This document shows, one piece after another, positions 34,053 to 43,618 of a stretch of 64,000 nt of DNA; the stretch's first letter is position 1; every line of letters begins with the position of its first letter. The notes under the pieces were generated by a model. That model had not been told where the DNA came from and did not search any database. It saw only the letters and a program-made list of their open reading frames with translations. The translations under genes were made by a program, and so were the position numbers. Source of the stretch: Kiritimatiellia bacterium (lineage in GTDB: Bacteria; Verrucomicrobiota; Kiritimatiellia; CAIVKH01); assembly GCA_025054615.1 (NCBI GenBank), contig JANWZO010000008.1, forward strand, positions 38,745 to 102,744. Direction: 5' to 3'.

Positions 34053-34936
34053 AATTGGTGCGCTTCGGCCCGCCAGGGGAGGAGAGGCCAGGCATTTGGG
34101 TTGAGGATCGCGGAGAGCCGGAAATTGTGGATGTGCGCGGGATGGCGTTCGATATCTCCGACTACGACGCTCACTTTTTTTCGTGCTGGGGTCTCGATCG
34201 GCTTCGCGGCTTGCTCGCTGAAAAACAGCAGAAAAGAATACCCGCGGTGGGAGTTCGCCTCGGGCCGCCAATCGCGCGGCCCGCGAATCTCATTTGCGTG
34301 GGCAAAAACTACGCCGATCACGCCCTGGAGTTCGATGGAACGCCCCCCACGGAGCCGGTCCTGTTTTCCAAGGCCCCTACCTCGATGATCGGCCCGGCGG
34401 ATCCGATCCGTATCCCTGCCGGCTGGAACGAAGTGGATGCGGAGGCCGAGCTTGGCGTCGTGATTGGCAAAACGGCGCGAGCGGTGAGGTGTTCTGAGGC
34501 GATGGCGGTTGTGGCAGGTTACCTGGTGGTCAATGATGTCACCGAGCGGCGTGCCCAGCGCGAAGGAGGACAGTGGTTTCGCGGCAAGAGTTTCGACACG
34601 TTCTGTCCGATCGGTCCATGGCTGGTTACGGCGGACGAGGTGCCCGACCCGCAGAATCTGTCCATTTCATCGCGACTCAACGGGGAACCGCTCCAGTCGG
34701 GCACAACGCGGTCGATGATCTTTAGCGTGGCCGACCTGATCGAATTCATCACGAGTACAATGACGCTGCACCCCGGTGACGTGATCGCGACGGGCACTCC
34801 ATCGGGTGTCGGATTTGCAAGAAAACCGCCGAAATTGCTTCGCCCTGGCGACATTATTGAGATCGAGATCGAGCGGGTTGGGCGTTTGTGCAATCCGGTG
34901 GTCAGCGAGGCGAGCTTGGGCGCGGACGCGCAATGA
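34049..34936 (+). CDS. Fumarylacetoacetate hydrolase family protein
   Basis: The 295-residue protein has a small N-terminal domain and a FAH catalytic domain. LICVGKNYADHALEFDGTPPTEPVLFSKAPTSM and the metal-binding VDAEAELGVVIG are typical, as are GYLVVNDVTERRAQ, KSFDTFCPIGPWLV and DVIATGTPSGVG. Members act as ureidoglycolate lyase, oxaloacetate decarboxylase or acylpyruvase; the specific substrate cannot be read here. It is probably co-transcribed with rnhC. Its 3' end overlaps the convergent FGE-like gene by 35 bp. Confidence 0.92.
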   Translation: MKLVRFGPPGEERPGIWVEDRGEPEIVDVRGMAFDISDYDAHFFSCWGLDRLRGLLAEKQQKRIPAVGVRLGPPIARPANLICVGKNYADHALEFDGTPPTEPVLFSKAPTSMIGPADPIRIPAGWNEVDAEAELGVVIGKTARAVRCSEAMAVVAGYLVVNDVTERRAQREGGQWFRGKSFDTFCPIGPWLVTADEVPDPQNLSISSRLNGEPLQSGTTRSMIFSVADLIEFITSTMTLHPGDVIATGTPSGVGFARKPPKLLRPGDIIEIEIERVGRLCNPVVSEASLGADAQ

Positions 34937-35687
34937 CGCGAAATCCTACATCAGCGTTGCGATAGGTTTTGAGGATTTGCGTGCGGCGCCAAACCCGCAA
35001 CATCGCTTCCGAACGTTCGCTCCAGCTTCCGCCACAGATAGTCGCTTCGTCGCTGTCCGACGGCGATAGGCACCATTCAGCCACATTACCTGCCATGTCA
35101 TAGAGTCGAAATGGGTTGGGCGGATAGCAAGCGATTGGTCGCATGCGGTTGAGATTGAATGCCGCCCGATTTTCCGGCGGAGTCCAGCCCCATGGGTACG
35201 GTGCAGCATGAAGCCCTCCGCGCGCGGCGTATTCCCACTCATCGGGTGTGGGCAGGCGAACATCCGCGTCAAGCTTCTGCGAAAGCCATTCGCAGTAGGC
35301 GACTGCGTCGTCATAGGAGACATGGGCCACCGGCTCGCGAGCCGCCAATGGCGCAAGACGGCCGGGCCGACCCGCAAATTGGGGCGAAAGGAAGGCGCGT
35401 CCAGTGTCGTTGAGGAAAGAGGCGAATTGAGCCGTCGTGATCTCCGTTCGGCTCATCCAGAAAGAAGGGATGAGCACCTCGCGTGGTTCCGGCGCCCCTG
35501 ATTCCCGGCTGCCGAGGACCGCCCTGCCGCCGGGAATCGTGGTCCATGAGGGCAGGTCTCTGACTGCCCGAGTCTTGGGAGGTTTGCCCAAACGTTCGGT
35601 CTCGGGCAGACGGGTCTGCGATGCGGGCAGGCACGAGGTGCAGATCGCCACACATGCGATCGCAAAATAAGGAATCCATTTTGACAT
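34902..35687 (-). CDS. Formylglycine-generating-enzyme-like (SUMF1) lipoprotein
   Basis: The protein has a hydrophobic N terminus ending in Cys (FAIACVAICTSC), possibly a lipoprotein signal, and an FGE-sulfatase domain: IPGGRAVLGSRESGAPEPREVLIPSFWMSRTEITTAQFASFLN, YDDAVAYCEWLSQKLDADVRLPTPDEWEYAARGG, and YDMAGNVAEWCL followed by GGSW. True formylglycine generators need two specific Cys near the C terminus; the Cys seen in WCLSP and TICGG are not in the standard arrangement, so a non-enzymatic or different role is more likely. The ATG at 35687 is used; a TTG at 35696 is in frame. It overlaps the convergent FAH gene by 35 bp. Confidence 0.85.
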   Translation of the reverse strand: MSKWIPYFAIACVAICTSCLPASQTRLPETERLGKPPKTRAVRDLPSWTTIPGGRAVLGSRESGAPEPREVLIPSFWMSRTEITTAQFASFLNDTGRAFLSPQFAGRPGRLAPLAAREPVAHVSYDDAVAYCEWLSQKLDADVRLPTPDEWEYAARGGLHAAPYPWGWTPPENRAAFNLNRMRPIACYPPNPFRLYDMAGNVAEWCLSPSDSDEATICGGSWSERSEAMLRVWRRTQILKTYRNADVGFRVIARPRPSSPR

Positions 35688-35762
35688 GAATGCCAATCAT
35701 CTACTACATTTCGGACATCATTTCGAGGGCCGACCGCGAAACATACGAATGTGAGGTGACCC

Positions 35763-36473
35763 ATGGATCTATCCCTTGTGTCAGCAATCGCTTCGGTGGC
35801 CAGCGCCATTTTCCTTCTTCTCCTTCTAATTCGACTTGGATCGCAAGCTGGGAGAGGTGCTTCGGGCGTGTCTGCCAAAGAACTCGGCGCTGAACTAGCG
35901 GGCGCGATCGATTCGGCGTTCAAGGCTCACGTACCGAACCCGGAAAAATTTGCGGCAGCCCAGGCGGCCGCGATTGAACAATCTCTCAAGAAGGCGGGTG
36001 AGGCGCTAGAAGGCTTGCATAAGAACTTTCTCGCCTCACAGCAACAGGCGGTGGAGAAGTGGACGGCCGCCGAGAAATCGGCGGTTCAACATCTGGAACA
36101 GGCGGCGAAATCCATCGAACAGGCCGCTGCCAAGATTCACGAGGCGTTGTCCGCCCACATTCAGCAGATGGAGAAAACGGAATCATCGGCCCGTGATCAG
36201 CTAAAAACGGCCCTGACTCAACATGTGGAGGGCCTCAGCAAGGCTTCATCGGCCATTGCGGCCCAGCTTGACAAAATCATGCAGCTTGAAAAAGACATCC
36301 AACAGGTCCTTCACATTCAACAAGTTGTCGACGGATCGATCAAGGCCGTCTCGTCGGCGGAAGAATTCAAAGCGACCTTGGCGGCGTTGCGGAAGCACCT
36401 CGAGCAATCGGACGCTCTCATTCGCGAAGCGACGAAGCCTCGAACCATTCGCCTGATCGAGCAGGAGGCGTGA
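35763..36473 (+). CDS. Membrane-anchored long coiled-coil protein, unknown
   Basis: The 236-residue protein has one N-terminal membrane helix (VSAIASVASAIFLLLLLIRL) and is otherwise almost entirely helical, with heptad-like Ala, Gln and Glu-rich sequence (for example EKSAVQHLEQAAKSIEQAAAKIHEAL). It ends with a conserved-looking TRTIRLIEQEA-like tail (KPRTIRLIEQEA). A Shine-Dalgarno GAGGTG precedes the ATG. The layout recalls the tail segments of MotA/TolQ-like or RmuC-like proteins, but no domain is recognised. No partner gene is adjacent. Confidence 0.7.
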   Translation: MDLSLVSAIASVASAIFLLLLLIRLGSQAGRGASGVSAKELGAELAGAIDSAFKAHVPNPEKFAAAQAAAIEQSLKKAGEALEGLHKNFLASQQQAVEKWTAAEKSAVQHLEQAAKSIEQAAAKIHEALSAHIQQMEKTESSARDQLKTALTQHVEGLSKASSAIAAQLDKIMQLEKDIQQVLHIQQVVDGSIKAVSSAEEFKATLAALRKHLEQSDALIREATKPRTIRLIEQEA

Positions 36474-36614
36474 CCCGAAACTGTTCTGCTCTGGATGAAG
36501 GAAGGCATTTGCGGGGCGCCGACCTTTCACTTTTTCAGATAACTAGTTTTTGGTTCTCGCGAATGCGGATAGGGGAGGGCGAGTTGCTCGGCTGAGCCGT
36601 TATGAGCCCCGAGT

Positions 36615-37025
36615 TCAGGGAAACTGGGGGGCTCCCTTCGCGATGCCAACCCTGAGCGGATAGCGGATTTTCAGGTCGCCATCCAGCAGGATTTCCACCC
36701 AGTGAACCCCTTCCTGCTGGAACTCGACATTGAGGAAAATTTCGACGTTGGTCGCGGTAGCCTCCGAATTGGGAAGATTGACGGGGATGTTCTGGCCCTC
36801 GACTAACACGCTGACTTCATCCGGTTTGAGAATTCGGGTACGTTGTTGAAAGGTCCCCATCCCGCTGCACCACCGAGTGACCATGAAGAGGCGGGGATAG
36901 CGGGTCGGAAGGCTGGAGACCATGATGGCGTCGAAGAGGCCTATGAGAATAAATTTTCCGTTCCTCTCCTGGCGCACGTCGTCGCAAAGGATGGCGGCCT
37001 GAAGATCTGGCTGTATCGCAGTCAT
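36615..37025 (-). CDS. DUF6941-like protein, unknown
   Basis: The 136-residue protein reads like the DUF6941 family: an early LQAAILCDDVRQERNGKFILIGLFDAI, then a YPRLFMVTRW strand and a regular beta pattern ending LKIRYPLRVG. It is soluble and has no signal peptide. AAAGG lies just before the ATG at 37025, which is why that start is chosen over an upstream in-frame codon. Function unknown. Confidence 0.65.
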   Translation of the reverse strand: MTAIQPDLQAAILCDDVRQERNGKFILIGLFDAIMVSSLPTRYPRLFMVTRWCSGMGTFQQRTRILKPDEVSVLVEGQNIPVNLPNSEATATNVEIFLNVEFQQEGVHWVEILLDGDLKIRYPLRVGIAKGAPQFP

Positions 37026-37094
37026 GAAACCTTTATCAACCATTGAATATCGGGTTCGCAAGCATCGTCCGACAAGTGATAAGGAGGCTCAACC

Positions 37095-37418
37095 ATGAAA
37101 AAAATGCAGTTGGTATTGCTTCTGGGGGCCTGCCTGTCGATTCAGGCCCACTCCCAGGAAATCTGGTTTGTGGGCACGGGCAGGGACGCGCGGATCGGTT
37201 CGACCTGCAGATACCAGGCGCGATATGGAGCGGTTCCGGCGCGGGTGTATGTTCCAGGGCATTGGACGATCGTCGAGCGCCCCAACGGATCCTGCTATCG
37301 GAAATGGCAGCCGGGCCGGTGGGTTGATGTCGAGCGAAGGCCATGGGTTTGCCGTTGTCAGCCGGTGTGCGTCTCGCTTATAGATGAGCCCCGTTTTTCG
37401 AGGCGTTCCTGCCGGTAG
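37095..37418 (+). CDS. Small secreted Cys- and Trp-rich protein
   Basis: The 107-residue protein has a signal peptide (MKKMQLVLLLGACLSIQAHS) and a strong Shine-Dalgarno AAGGAGG. The mature part is basic, with six Cys, and contains VPGHWTIVERPNG and KWQPGRWVDVERRPW, repeating a PGxW element found in many small exported proteins. CRCQPVC near the end suggests disulfides. The family is not recognised. It ends just before a tRNA gene. Confidence 0.7.
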   Translation: MKKMQLVLLLGACLSIQAHSQEIWFVGTGRDARIGSTCRYQARYGAVPARVYVPGHWTIVERPNGSCYRKWQPGRWVDVERRPWVCRCQPVCVSLIDEPRFSRRSCR

Positions 37419-37429
37419 GTCTATATCTC

Positions 37430-37506
37430 GGGCCCGTAGCTCAACTGGTCAGAGCAGGGGACTCATAATCCCTTGGTTACAGGTTCAAGTCCTGTCGGGC
37501 CCACCA
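37430..37506 (+). tRNA. tRNA with CAU anticodon (elongator Met or Ile2)
   Basis: A 77-nt cloverleaf with encoded CCA is seen. The acceptor arms are GGGCCCG and CGGGCCC; the D stem is GCTC/GAGC; the anticodon loop is CTCATAA, giving CAU; the T arm is ACAGG-TTCAAGT-CCTGT. A CAU anticodon could be elongator methionine or the lysidine-modified isoleucine tRNA that reads AUA. The anticodon-stem context (GAGCAGGGGACTCATAATCC) resembles known Ile2 tRNAs, but I cannot decide. Confidence 0.95.
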
Positions 37507-37537
37507 TTCGGCACGGCAAGGACTTGACGACAATAAT

Positions 37538-37566
37538 CTCAACGGATCATGGCTTTCCGTTTTGAG
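37538..37566. terminator. Hairpin after the tRNA, weak terminator candidate
   Basis: CTCAACGGA (37538-37546) can pair with TCCG-TT-TTGAG (37556-37566) around a 9-nt loop, with a 2-nt bulge. No U run follows in either direction. It lies between the tRNA and the convergent M23 gene. Confidence 0.25.
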
Positions 37567-37618
37567 AATTGATTCCGCCGAAAGCAGTCATCGTCTAGAG
37601 CAGCGGGAGCTCGGCGGG

Positions 37619-38296
37619 TCAAGAAGGTTGCTCCCTTTCGAGCGCTAGGCCTTTTCGTAGGAATTCAAGGGGGTCGTAGGCACGCCCTGTTTCGGACAGG
37701 ACTTCAAAGTGGAGGTGGGGCGAGACGGCCATCCAGCGTCGGGCGTCTTCACTCCTGCTCGTCTGCCCCATGGGTCCTAGCAGCGTACCAGTGCGGAGCC
37801 TTTGGCCCGCCGTGACTGTCAAATCCGCGAGATGCGCATATAGCGTGTAGAACAAACAGTCGCCAACCCGGTGGCGGATCGCGACATACACACCGAGGTC
37901 CGACGCTTCAGGATTGGGGTTGGCTTCGACAACCTCACCCTCCACAACGGCATACACCTCGTCGACCGGAATCCAACCGTCTTCCTCAAAGGGATACTCC
38001 CGGCCGGTATGGCAGTCGGAGTACATCACCGTGACATTTTCACCGGAGGGTTCCATCCGAACCGGCGCAATATCCACTCCGCGATGGAACCGGCGCCCGC
38101 AGTCGCGTGTCCACCCAGGCATTCCATAGAGAGGGTTGGCACGAGTGCGGGCCACGTAGCGTTCAGGATGGCTGAACAGGCATCGGGAGCGGGTCGGCCA
38201 GGCCAGCGGCGGGACTAAAAACGGTATCGGGTCGAACGTTGTCACGTCGCCGGCGCGAAAAGACAACCGGTCGTTTTCAGAAGGATTCTGTCTCAT
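37619..38296 (-). CDS. M23-family metallopeptidase domain protein
   Basis: The protein (about 225 residues from the ATG at 38296) carries LytM/M23 zinc motifs: RRFHRGVDIAP (HxGxD) and SPHLHFEVL (HxH), with DCLFYTLYAHLADLTVTAGQRLRTGTLLGPMGQT between them. It resembles the M23 lipoprotein encoded at 20153 but lacks a recognisable signal peptide and its C-terminal extension. A peptidoglycan hydrolase is expected; the missing export signal makes a cytosolic location or missed N terminus possible. Its 5' end overlaps AmmeMemoRadiSam A by 20 bp, so it probably belongs to that transcript. Confidence 0.85.
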   Translation of the reverse strand: MRQNPSENDRLSFRAGDVTTFDPIPFLVPPLAWPTRSRCLFSHPERYVARTRANPLYGMPGWTRDCGRRFHRGVDIAPVRMEPSGENVTVMYSDCHTGREYPFEEDGWIPVDEVYAVVEGEVVEANPNPEASDLGVYVAIRHRVGDCLFYTLYAHLADLTVTAGQRLRTGTLLGPMGQTSRSEDARRWMAVSPHLHFEVLSETGRAYDPLEFLRKGLALEREQPS

Positions 38297-38831
38297 ACCG
38301 CCAAAAGCGGAGCGACGAGTCCCAGAAATCAAGGGGCAGTCCCGCTTTTCGTTTGAGGTGGCGCACAAACTCCGCGGGGTCGGGCAGATCTTGCCAAACA
38401 GAGGGCAGAAACGTCGCGCGGCGCCCGCTTCGCTCCAAAATCAGGCCATCGCGTCCAGGCCGCAACGCTGCAAGGAGCTCGGGTTCGGTTCGGCAGGCCA
38501 ACGGCTCCCGCGCTCCGAGGACCGATATGGACAACTGGATCTGGTCGAACTCCAAGGGTTGAAGCGGTCGGAATCGCGGGTCCTCAAAGGCGGCTGCGTA
38601 GGCGTTTCGGCTGACGTCCTCGGCAAGCGGGCGGGTCGGTTCCAGCGAGCCGATGCAGCCGCGGAGCGCGGAATTCAACTTCAACGTAACGAACGAAGCC
38701 CCAGGCATCTGCAGAGCGTCCGGCTCCATCCGGATGTCGAGAACCAATGGGTGACGCGTCGAAAATCCTTCGCGAATGGAAGCAGCGGCGATTTCTCGGA
38801 GCCGATGCTTCGATGCCTCATCCAACGGCAT
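38277..38831 (-). CDS. amrA: AmmeMemoRadiSam system protein A (AMMECR1 domain)
   Basis: The roughly 184-residue protein is an AMMECR1-domain protein: FVTLKLNSALRGCIGSLEPTRPLAEDVSRNAYAAAFEDPRFRPL is diagnostic, with the RGCIG hexapeptide region. A later DGLILERSGRRATFLPSVW segment also fits. AMMECR1 proteins co-occur with Memo-like and radical SAM proteins in bacteria and archaea; the reaction is not established. The start at 38831 overlaps the system B gene by 14 bp. Confidence 0.93.
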   Translation of the reverse strand: MPLDEASKHRLREIAAASIREGFSTRHPLVLDIRMEPDALQMPGASFVTLKLNSALRGCIGSLEPTRPLAEDVSRNAYAAAFEDPRFRPLQPLEFDQIQLSISVLGAREPLACRTEPELLAALRPGRDGLILERSGRRATFLPSVWQDLPDPAEFVRHLKRKAGLPLDFWDSSLRFWRYETESF

Positions 38832-39612
38832 AGGCCCCGTAGCCCACAACGCGGCCGCGGTCGCCTGCCGTATCGCCGGAATTTCGGAGGTCCAGCGTAC
38901 GGATCTTTACTTTTCGCCTAGCCGCGACGTGTAGCAGCCCGAGGATCGGGAGCCAACCGCAGGCCCGGTCGGGTCCAATCCCATGAACATCACAGTTTTC
39001 AATCGCCCGGCTGGTTTCTGCGTCGACCCGACGCGCCTCGGCATACGGTAGGTAATGGCTGAGGTCTGAGCTGATGGAAAAAAATGTGCCCGGCATATCC
39101 CACAGCGATTCAATTAGTTCCGCAATATCCAGCGCCGAGGCATCGCCCACCACCACCGGCACGATGGGCACATCTCCCACGGTTTCCTGAAGGAAAGGCA
39201 GGTGCGTCTCGAGCGAATGTTCATATCGATGAGCGCCGTCGTGCACGGATACGTAGGGCTTTTGCTGAATCATTTCGCAAACGGCCGAATCCACCGGTAG
39301 GAGGCCGAGGGGCGTGGCAAAAAAATGCGCCGAGGGGAGGGCAACACCATCAAAAGCGACGCGGTGGGACGGTCCGATCAGAACCACGCGCTCAGCGTGT
39401 CCTTTCAGCTCGCTCCACGCACGGAAGGCGGAGCCTGCGACTGGACCCGAATACATGTATCCCGCATGCGGCGCGATGACGGCCTTCGGCGGATGGTCGG
39501 ATCCGAAACCGTGGTCGAGGTATCGCCGAACTGCGTAGTGTAATTCGGCGCCATCTTCCGGGTAGAAGGTTCCTGCAACAGCCGCCTTCCGAATGGTGCT
39601 GTGCTGGATCAT
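38818..39612 (-). CDS. amrB: AmmeMemoRadiSam system protein B (MEMO1 family)
   Basis: The 264-residue protein matches Memo: AVAGTFYPEDGAELHYAVRRYLD, KAVIAPHAGYMYSGPVAGSAFRAW, VVLIGPSHRVAF, EHSLETHLPFLQ, VVVGDASA, and SSDLSHYLPYAEARRVD. The conserved His and Cys-like positions resemble the extradiol dioxygenase (LigB) metal site. It is the middle protein of the AmmeMemoRadiSam set. A promoter lies immediately upstream. The radical SAM partner is divergent on the plus strand. Confidence 0.93.
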   Translation of the reverse strand: MIQHSTIRKAAVAGTFYPEDGAELHYAVRRYLDHGFGSDHPPKAVIAPHAGYMYSGPVAGSAFRAWSELKGHAERVVLIGPSHRVAFDGVALPSAHFFATPLGLLPVDSAVCEMIQQKPYVSVHDGAHRYEHSLETHLPFLQETVGDVPIVPVVVGDASALDIAELIESLWDMPGTFFSISSDLSHYLPYAEARRVDAETSRAIENCDVHGIGPDRACGWLPILGLLHVAARRKVKIRTLDLRNSGDTAGDRGRVVGYGAYAVG

Positions 39613-39622
39613 ATCAAAAGGG

Positions 39623-39651
39623 TCTATACCTACTCTGTTGCCTGTTTACAA
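39623..39651 (-). promoter_or_regulatory. Promoter of AmmeMemoRadiSam B, nearly leaderless
   Basis: On the minus strand TTGTAA (39651-39646) and TATAGA (39628-39623) are spaced 17 nt; the -10 box ends 10 nt before the ATG at 39612. No Shine-Dalgarno precedes the gene. Confidence 0.5.
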
Positions 39652-39705
39652 AATTGTCAAACCTGACAGCGAGGTTGACTTGATGTAAGCTAATGATTGG
39701 TGAAG

Positions 39706-40785
39706 ATGCACGTTCCGAAGGTTTGGCCGACGCGCTACTGGGAGGTCTTACCCAACGGCCGCGTTCAATGCAATGTCTGCCCCAACCATTGCCGGTTGGC
39801 GGAAGGCCAAAGAGGCGCTTGTTTTGTCAGAATGAACGTCGGGGGCGAGGTCGTGCTGACCACCTATGGCCGGTCCAGCGGTTTTTGCGTGGACCCGATT
39901 GAGAAGAAACCGCTGAACCACTTTTTGCCGGGCACCTCTGTTCTTTCGTTCGGAACGGCCGGCTGCAACCTCGCCTGCCGGTTTTGCCAGAATTGGGACA
40001 TCAGCAAATCGCGAGAGATGGACACCTTGGCCGACGAGGCGACTCCCGATCAGATCGCTGAGGCGGCCGTCCGGCTCGGATGCCCGAGCGTCGCCTTCAC
40101 CTACAATGATCCCGTCATTTTTTTGGAGTATGCGATCGATGTAGCCAAGGCTTGCCACGCCAGGGGAGTGAAAACGGTTGCCGTGACGGCAGGCTACATG
40201 TGCGACGCCCCGCGACGCGAATTTTACGCCCATATGGACGCCGCCAACGTTGATTTGAAGGGGTTCACCGATGAGTTCTATCAAAAGATTTGCGGTGCCC
40301 GTCTCGACAATATTCTCGAAACGCTCATTTACCTGAAACGCGAGACCTCGGTTTGGTTCGAAATTACGACTTTGTTGATCCCCGGGGCGAATGATTCCGA
40401 TGAAGAAATCGACGAGATGACGAAGTGGGTCTATCGCGAACTGGGACCCGATGTTCCGCATCATTTCACGGCGTTTCATCCCGATTACAAGATGCTCGAT
40501 GTTCCGCCAACCCCGCCTGAGACCTTGAGCCGCGCCCGACGCATCGCGATAAACAACGGACTGCGCTATGTGTACACGGGAAATGTGCACGACGAAGCCG
40601 GGGGGAGCACATACTGTCCCGATTGCGGCTCCGTCGTGATCGGCAGAGATTGGTATCGAATCACACGCTGGTCCTTGTCGGAGCAGGGCACGTGCCGCCA
40701 GTGCGGGGCGCGGATTCCGGGCGTTTTTGAGGCGGCCCCCGGCACGTGGGGGCCGCGTCGCCGTCCCGTACGATTAGCTCACTGA
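39706..40785 (+). CDS. amrS: AmmeMemoRadiSam system radical SAM enzyme
   Basis: The protein (about 359 residues) has the radical SAM motif CNLACRFCQNWDIS and the family features CNVCPNHCRLAEGQRGACFVR before it, AFTYNDPVIFLEYAIDVAK, and a C-terminal zinc-ribbon-like CPDCGS...CRQCGARI. It is the radical SAM member of the AmmeMemoRadiSam set, related to pyruvate formate-lyase activases; its substrate is unknown. It diverges from the B-A genes with about 90 bp between. Start could be the ATG at 39706 or the GTG at 39700. Confidence 0.95.
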   Translation: MHVPKVWPTRYWEVLPNGRVQCNVCPNHCRLAEGQRGACFVRMNVGGEVVLTTYGRSSGFCVDPIEKKPLNHFLPGTSVLSFGTAGCNLACRFCQNWDISKSREMDTLADEATPDQIAEAAVRLGCPSVAFTYNDPVIFLEYAIDVAKACHARGVKTVAVTAGYMCDAPRREFYAHMDAANVDLKGFTDEFYQKICGARLDNILETLIYLKRETSVWFEITTLLIPGANDSDEEIDEMTKWVYRELGPDVPHHFTAFHPDYKMLDVPPTPPETLSRARRIAINNGLRYVYTGNVHDEAGGSTYCPDCGSVVIGRDWYRITRWSLSEQGTCRQCGARIPGVFEAAPGTWGPRRRPVRLAH

Positions 40786-41017
40786 CCTTTGGACAGCCGA
40801 AAGCTCCGGCTCGCAGTAGCGGGATTGAGCCGATATCGATCTACTCCTCCCAGCCAGATTGTTCTAAGGGCAACGGTTGCCAGACCCTATCGCCGATTTT
40901 CAAGAACAACCGCACCCGACGGGCATGAGGACCGATCGGTTACGACCTCACCGACAGAGATTTATCGCCCGGCCGACGCGCCTTGCACTCCGGCGCTGGT
41001 GAACGCTCTCGTGTCGT

Positions 41018-42469
<1,452 letters not shown>

Positions 42470-42473
42470 TTAC

Positions 42474-43517
42474 ATGCCACTCGTTCCGATGCGCGTCCTG
42501 CTGGACCATGCGGCTGAAAACGGCTACGGGCTCGCCGCGTTCAACGTCAATAATATGGAGCAGATCCAGGCGATCATGGAGGCAGCCCGCGAAACGAATT
42601 CGCCGGTCATCATCCAGGCTTCTCGCGGCGCCCGCTCCTATTCTCAGGATAATTACCTGCGCCACCTGATGCTCGCGGCCGCGGAGTTGTATCCGAATAT
42701 TCCGATCGCCATGCATCTTGACCATGGCAACAGTCCTGCGACCTGTCAGAGCGCGATCATGAACGGGTTCACGTCGGTCATGATGGACGGCTCCCTGTTG
42801 GAAGACGGCAAAACGCCCGCTCCCTATGAATACAACGTGGCCGTGACGAAGAAGGTCGTTGAAATGGCGCACATGGTTGGGGTTTCGGTCGAGGGCGAGA
42901 TCGGCGTGCTGGGCTCGTTGGAGTCCGGCATGGGCGAGAAAGAGGATGGCCACGGCGCCGAGGGCAAGCTCGATCACTCCCAACTGCTGACCGATCCCGA
43001 CCAGGCGGCGCAATTCGTCGCCGAAACGGGTGTTGACGCGCTCGCGGTCGCGATCGGCACGAGCCACGGGGCCTACAAGTTTTCACGGAAACCGGACGGC
43101 GCGGTCCTCTCGATGGAGACCATCAAGAAAATCCATGCGAAACTGCCGAATACACACTTGGTGATGCACGGAAGCTCGTCGGTCGAGCAGTACCTGCAGG
43201 ACATCATCAACAAATATGGCGGCAAATTGAAGCCGACATGGGGCGTGCCCATCGAGGAAATCCAGCTCGGCATCAAGCACGGGGTTCGCAAGATCAACGT
43301 CGACACGGACAACCGCCTTGCGATTACGGGCGCCATCCGGAAGGTGCTCGCGGAATCACCGGAAAAATTTGATCCGCGGGATTATCTGAAACCGGCTCGC
43401 GAGGCCATGAAAAAGGTCTGCATGGACCGGATGATCGCGTTCGGTCAGGCTGGCCATGCGGACAAAATCAAGCATGTAACGCTGGTCGACATGGCCCGTC
43501 GTTACGGATACAAATAA
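42474..43517 (+). CDS. fba: Class II fructose-bisphosphate aldolase
   Basis: The 347-residue protein is a class II (zinc) aldolase: [47 protein letters not shown] with the metal-binding His and catalytic Asp, [40 protein letters not shown], and [10 protein letters not shown]. It cleaves or forms fructose 1,6-bisphosphate. A GGAGGA ribosome binding site, an upstream promoter and a strong downstream terminator make it a clean single-gene unit. Confidence 0.97.
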   Translation: MPLVPMRVLLDHAAENGYGLAAFNVNNMEQIQAIMEAARETNSPVIIQASRGARSYSQDNYLRHLMLAAAELYPNIPIAMHLDHGNSPATCQSAIMNGFTSVMMDGSLLEDGKTPAPYEYNVAVTKKVVEMAHMVGVSVEGEIGVLGSLESGMGEKEDGHGAEGKLDHSQLLTDPDQAAQFVAETGVDALAVAIGTSHGAYKFSRKPDGAVLSMETIKKIHAKLPNTHLVMHGSSSVEQYLQDIINKYGGKLKPTWGVPIEEIQLGIKHGVRKINVDTDNRLAITGAIRKVLAESPEKFDPRDYLKPAREAMKKVCMDRMIAFGQAGHADKIKHVTLVDMARRYGYK

Positions 43518-43548
43518 TTTTCGATACGAGCTATTCTGCGACACGCAA

Positions 43549-43581
43549 ACGCCCGCCGGACTTCCGGCGGGCGTCTTTTTT
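43549..43581 (+). terminator. Intrinsic terminator of fba
   Basis: An 11-bp GC-rich stem (ACGCCCGCCGG and CCGGCGGGCGT) with an ACTT loop is followed by a run of six T. This is a textbook rho-independent terminator 31 bp after the fba stop. Confidence 0.93.
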
Positions 43582-43618
43582 GGATCGGCTAGAGACTGGC
43601 GGGCGTGTGTCTGGCGCC

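Noticed and set aside
39661..39705. TTGACT before the radical SAM gene as a -35 box
   Set aside because: No acceptable -10 lies 16-18 nt downstream, so I do not call a promoter there.
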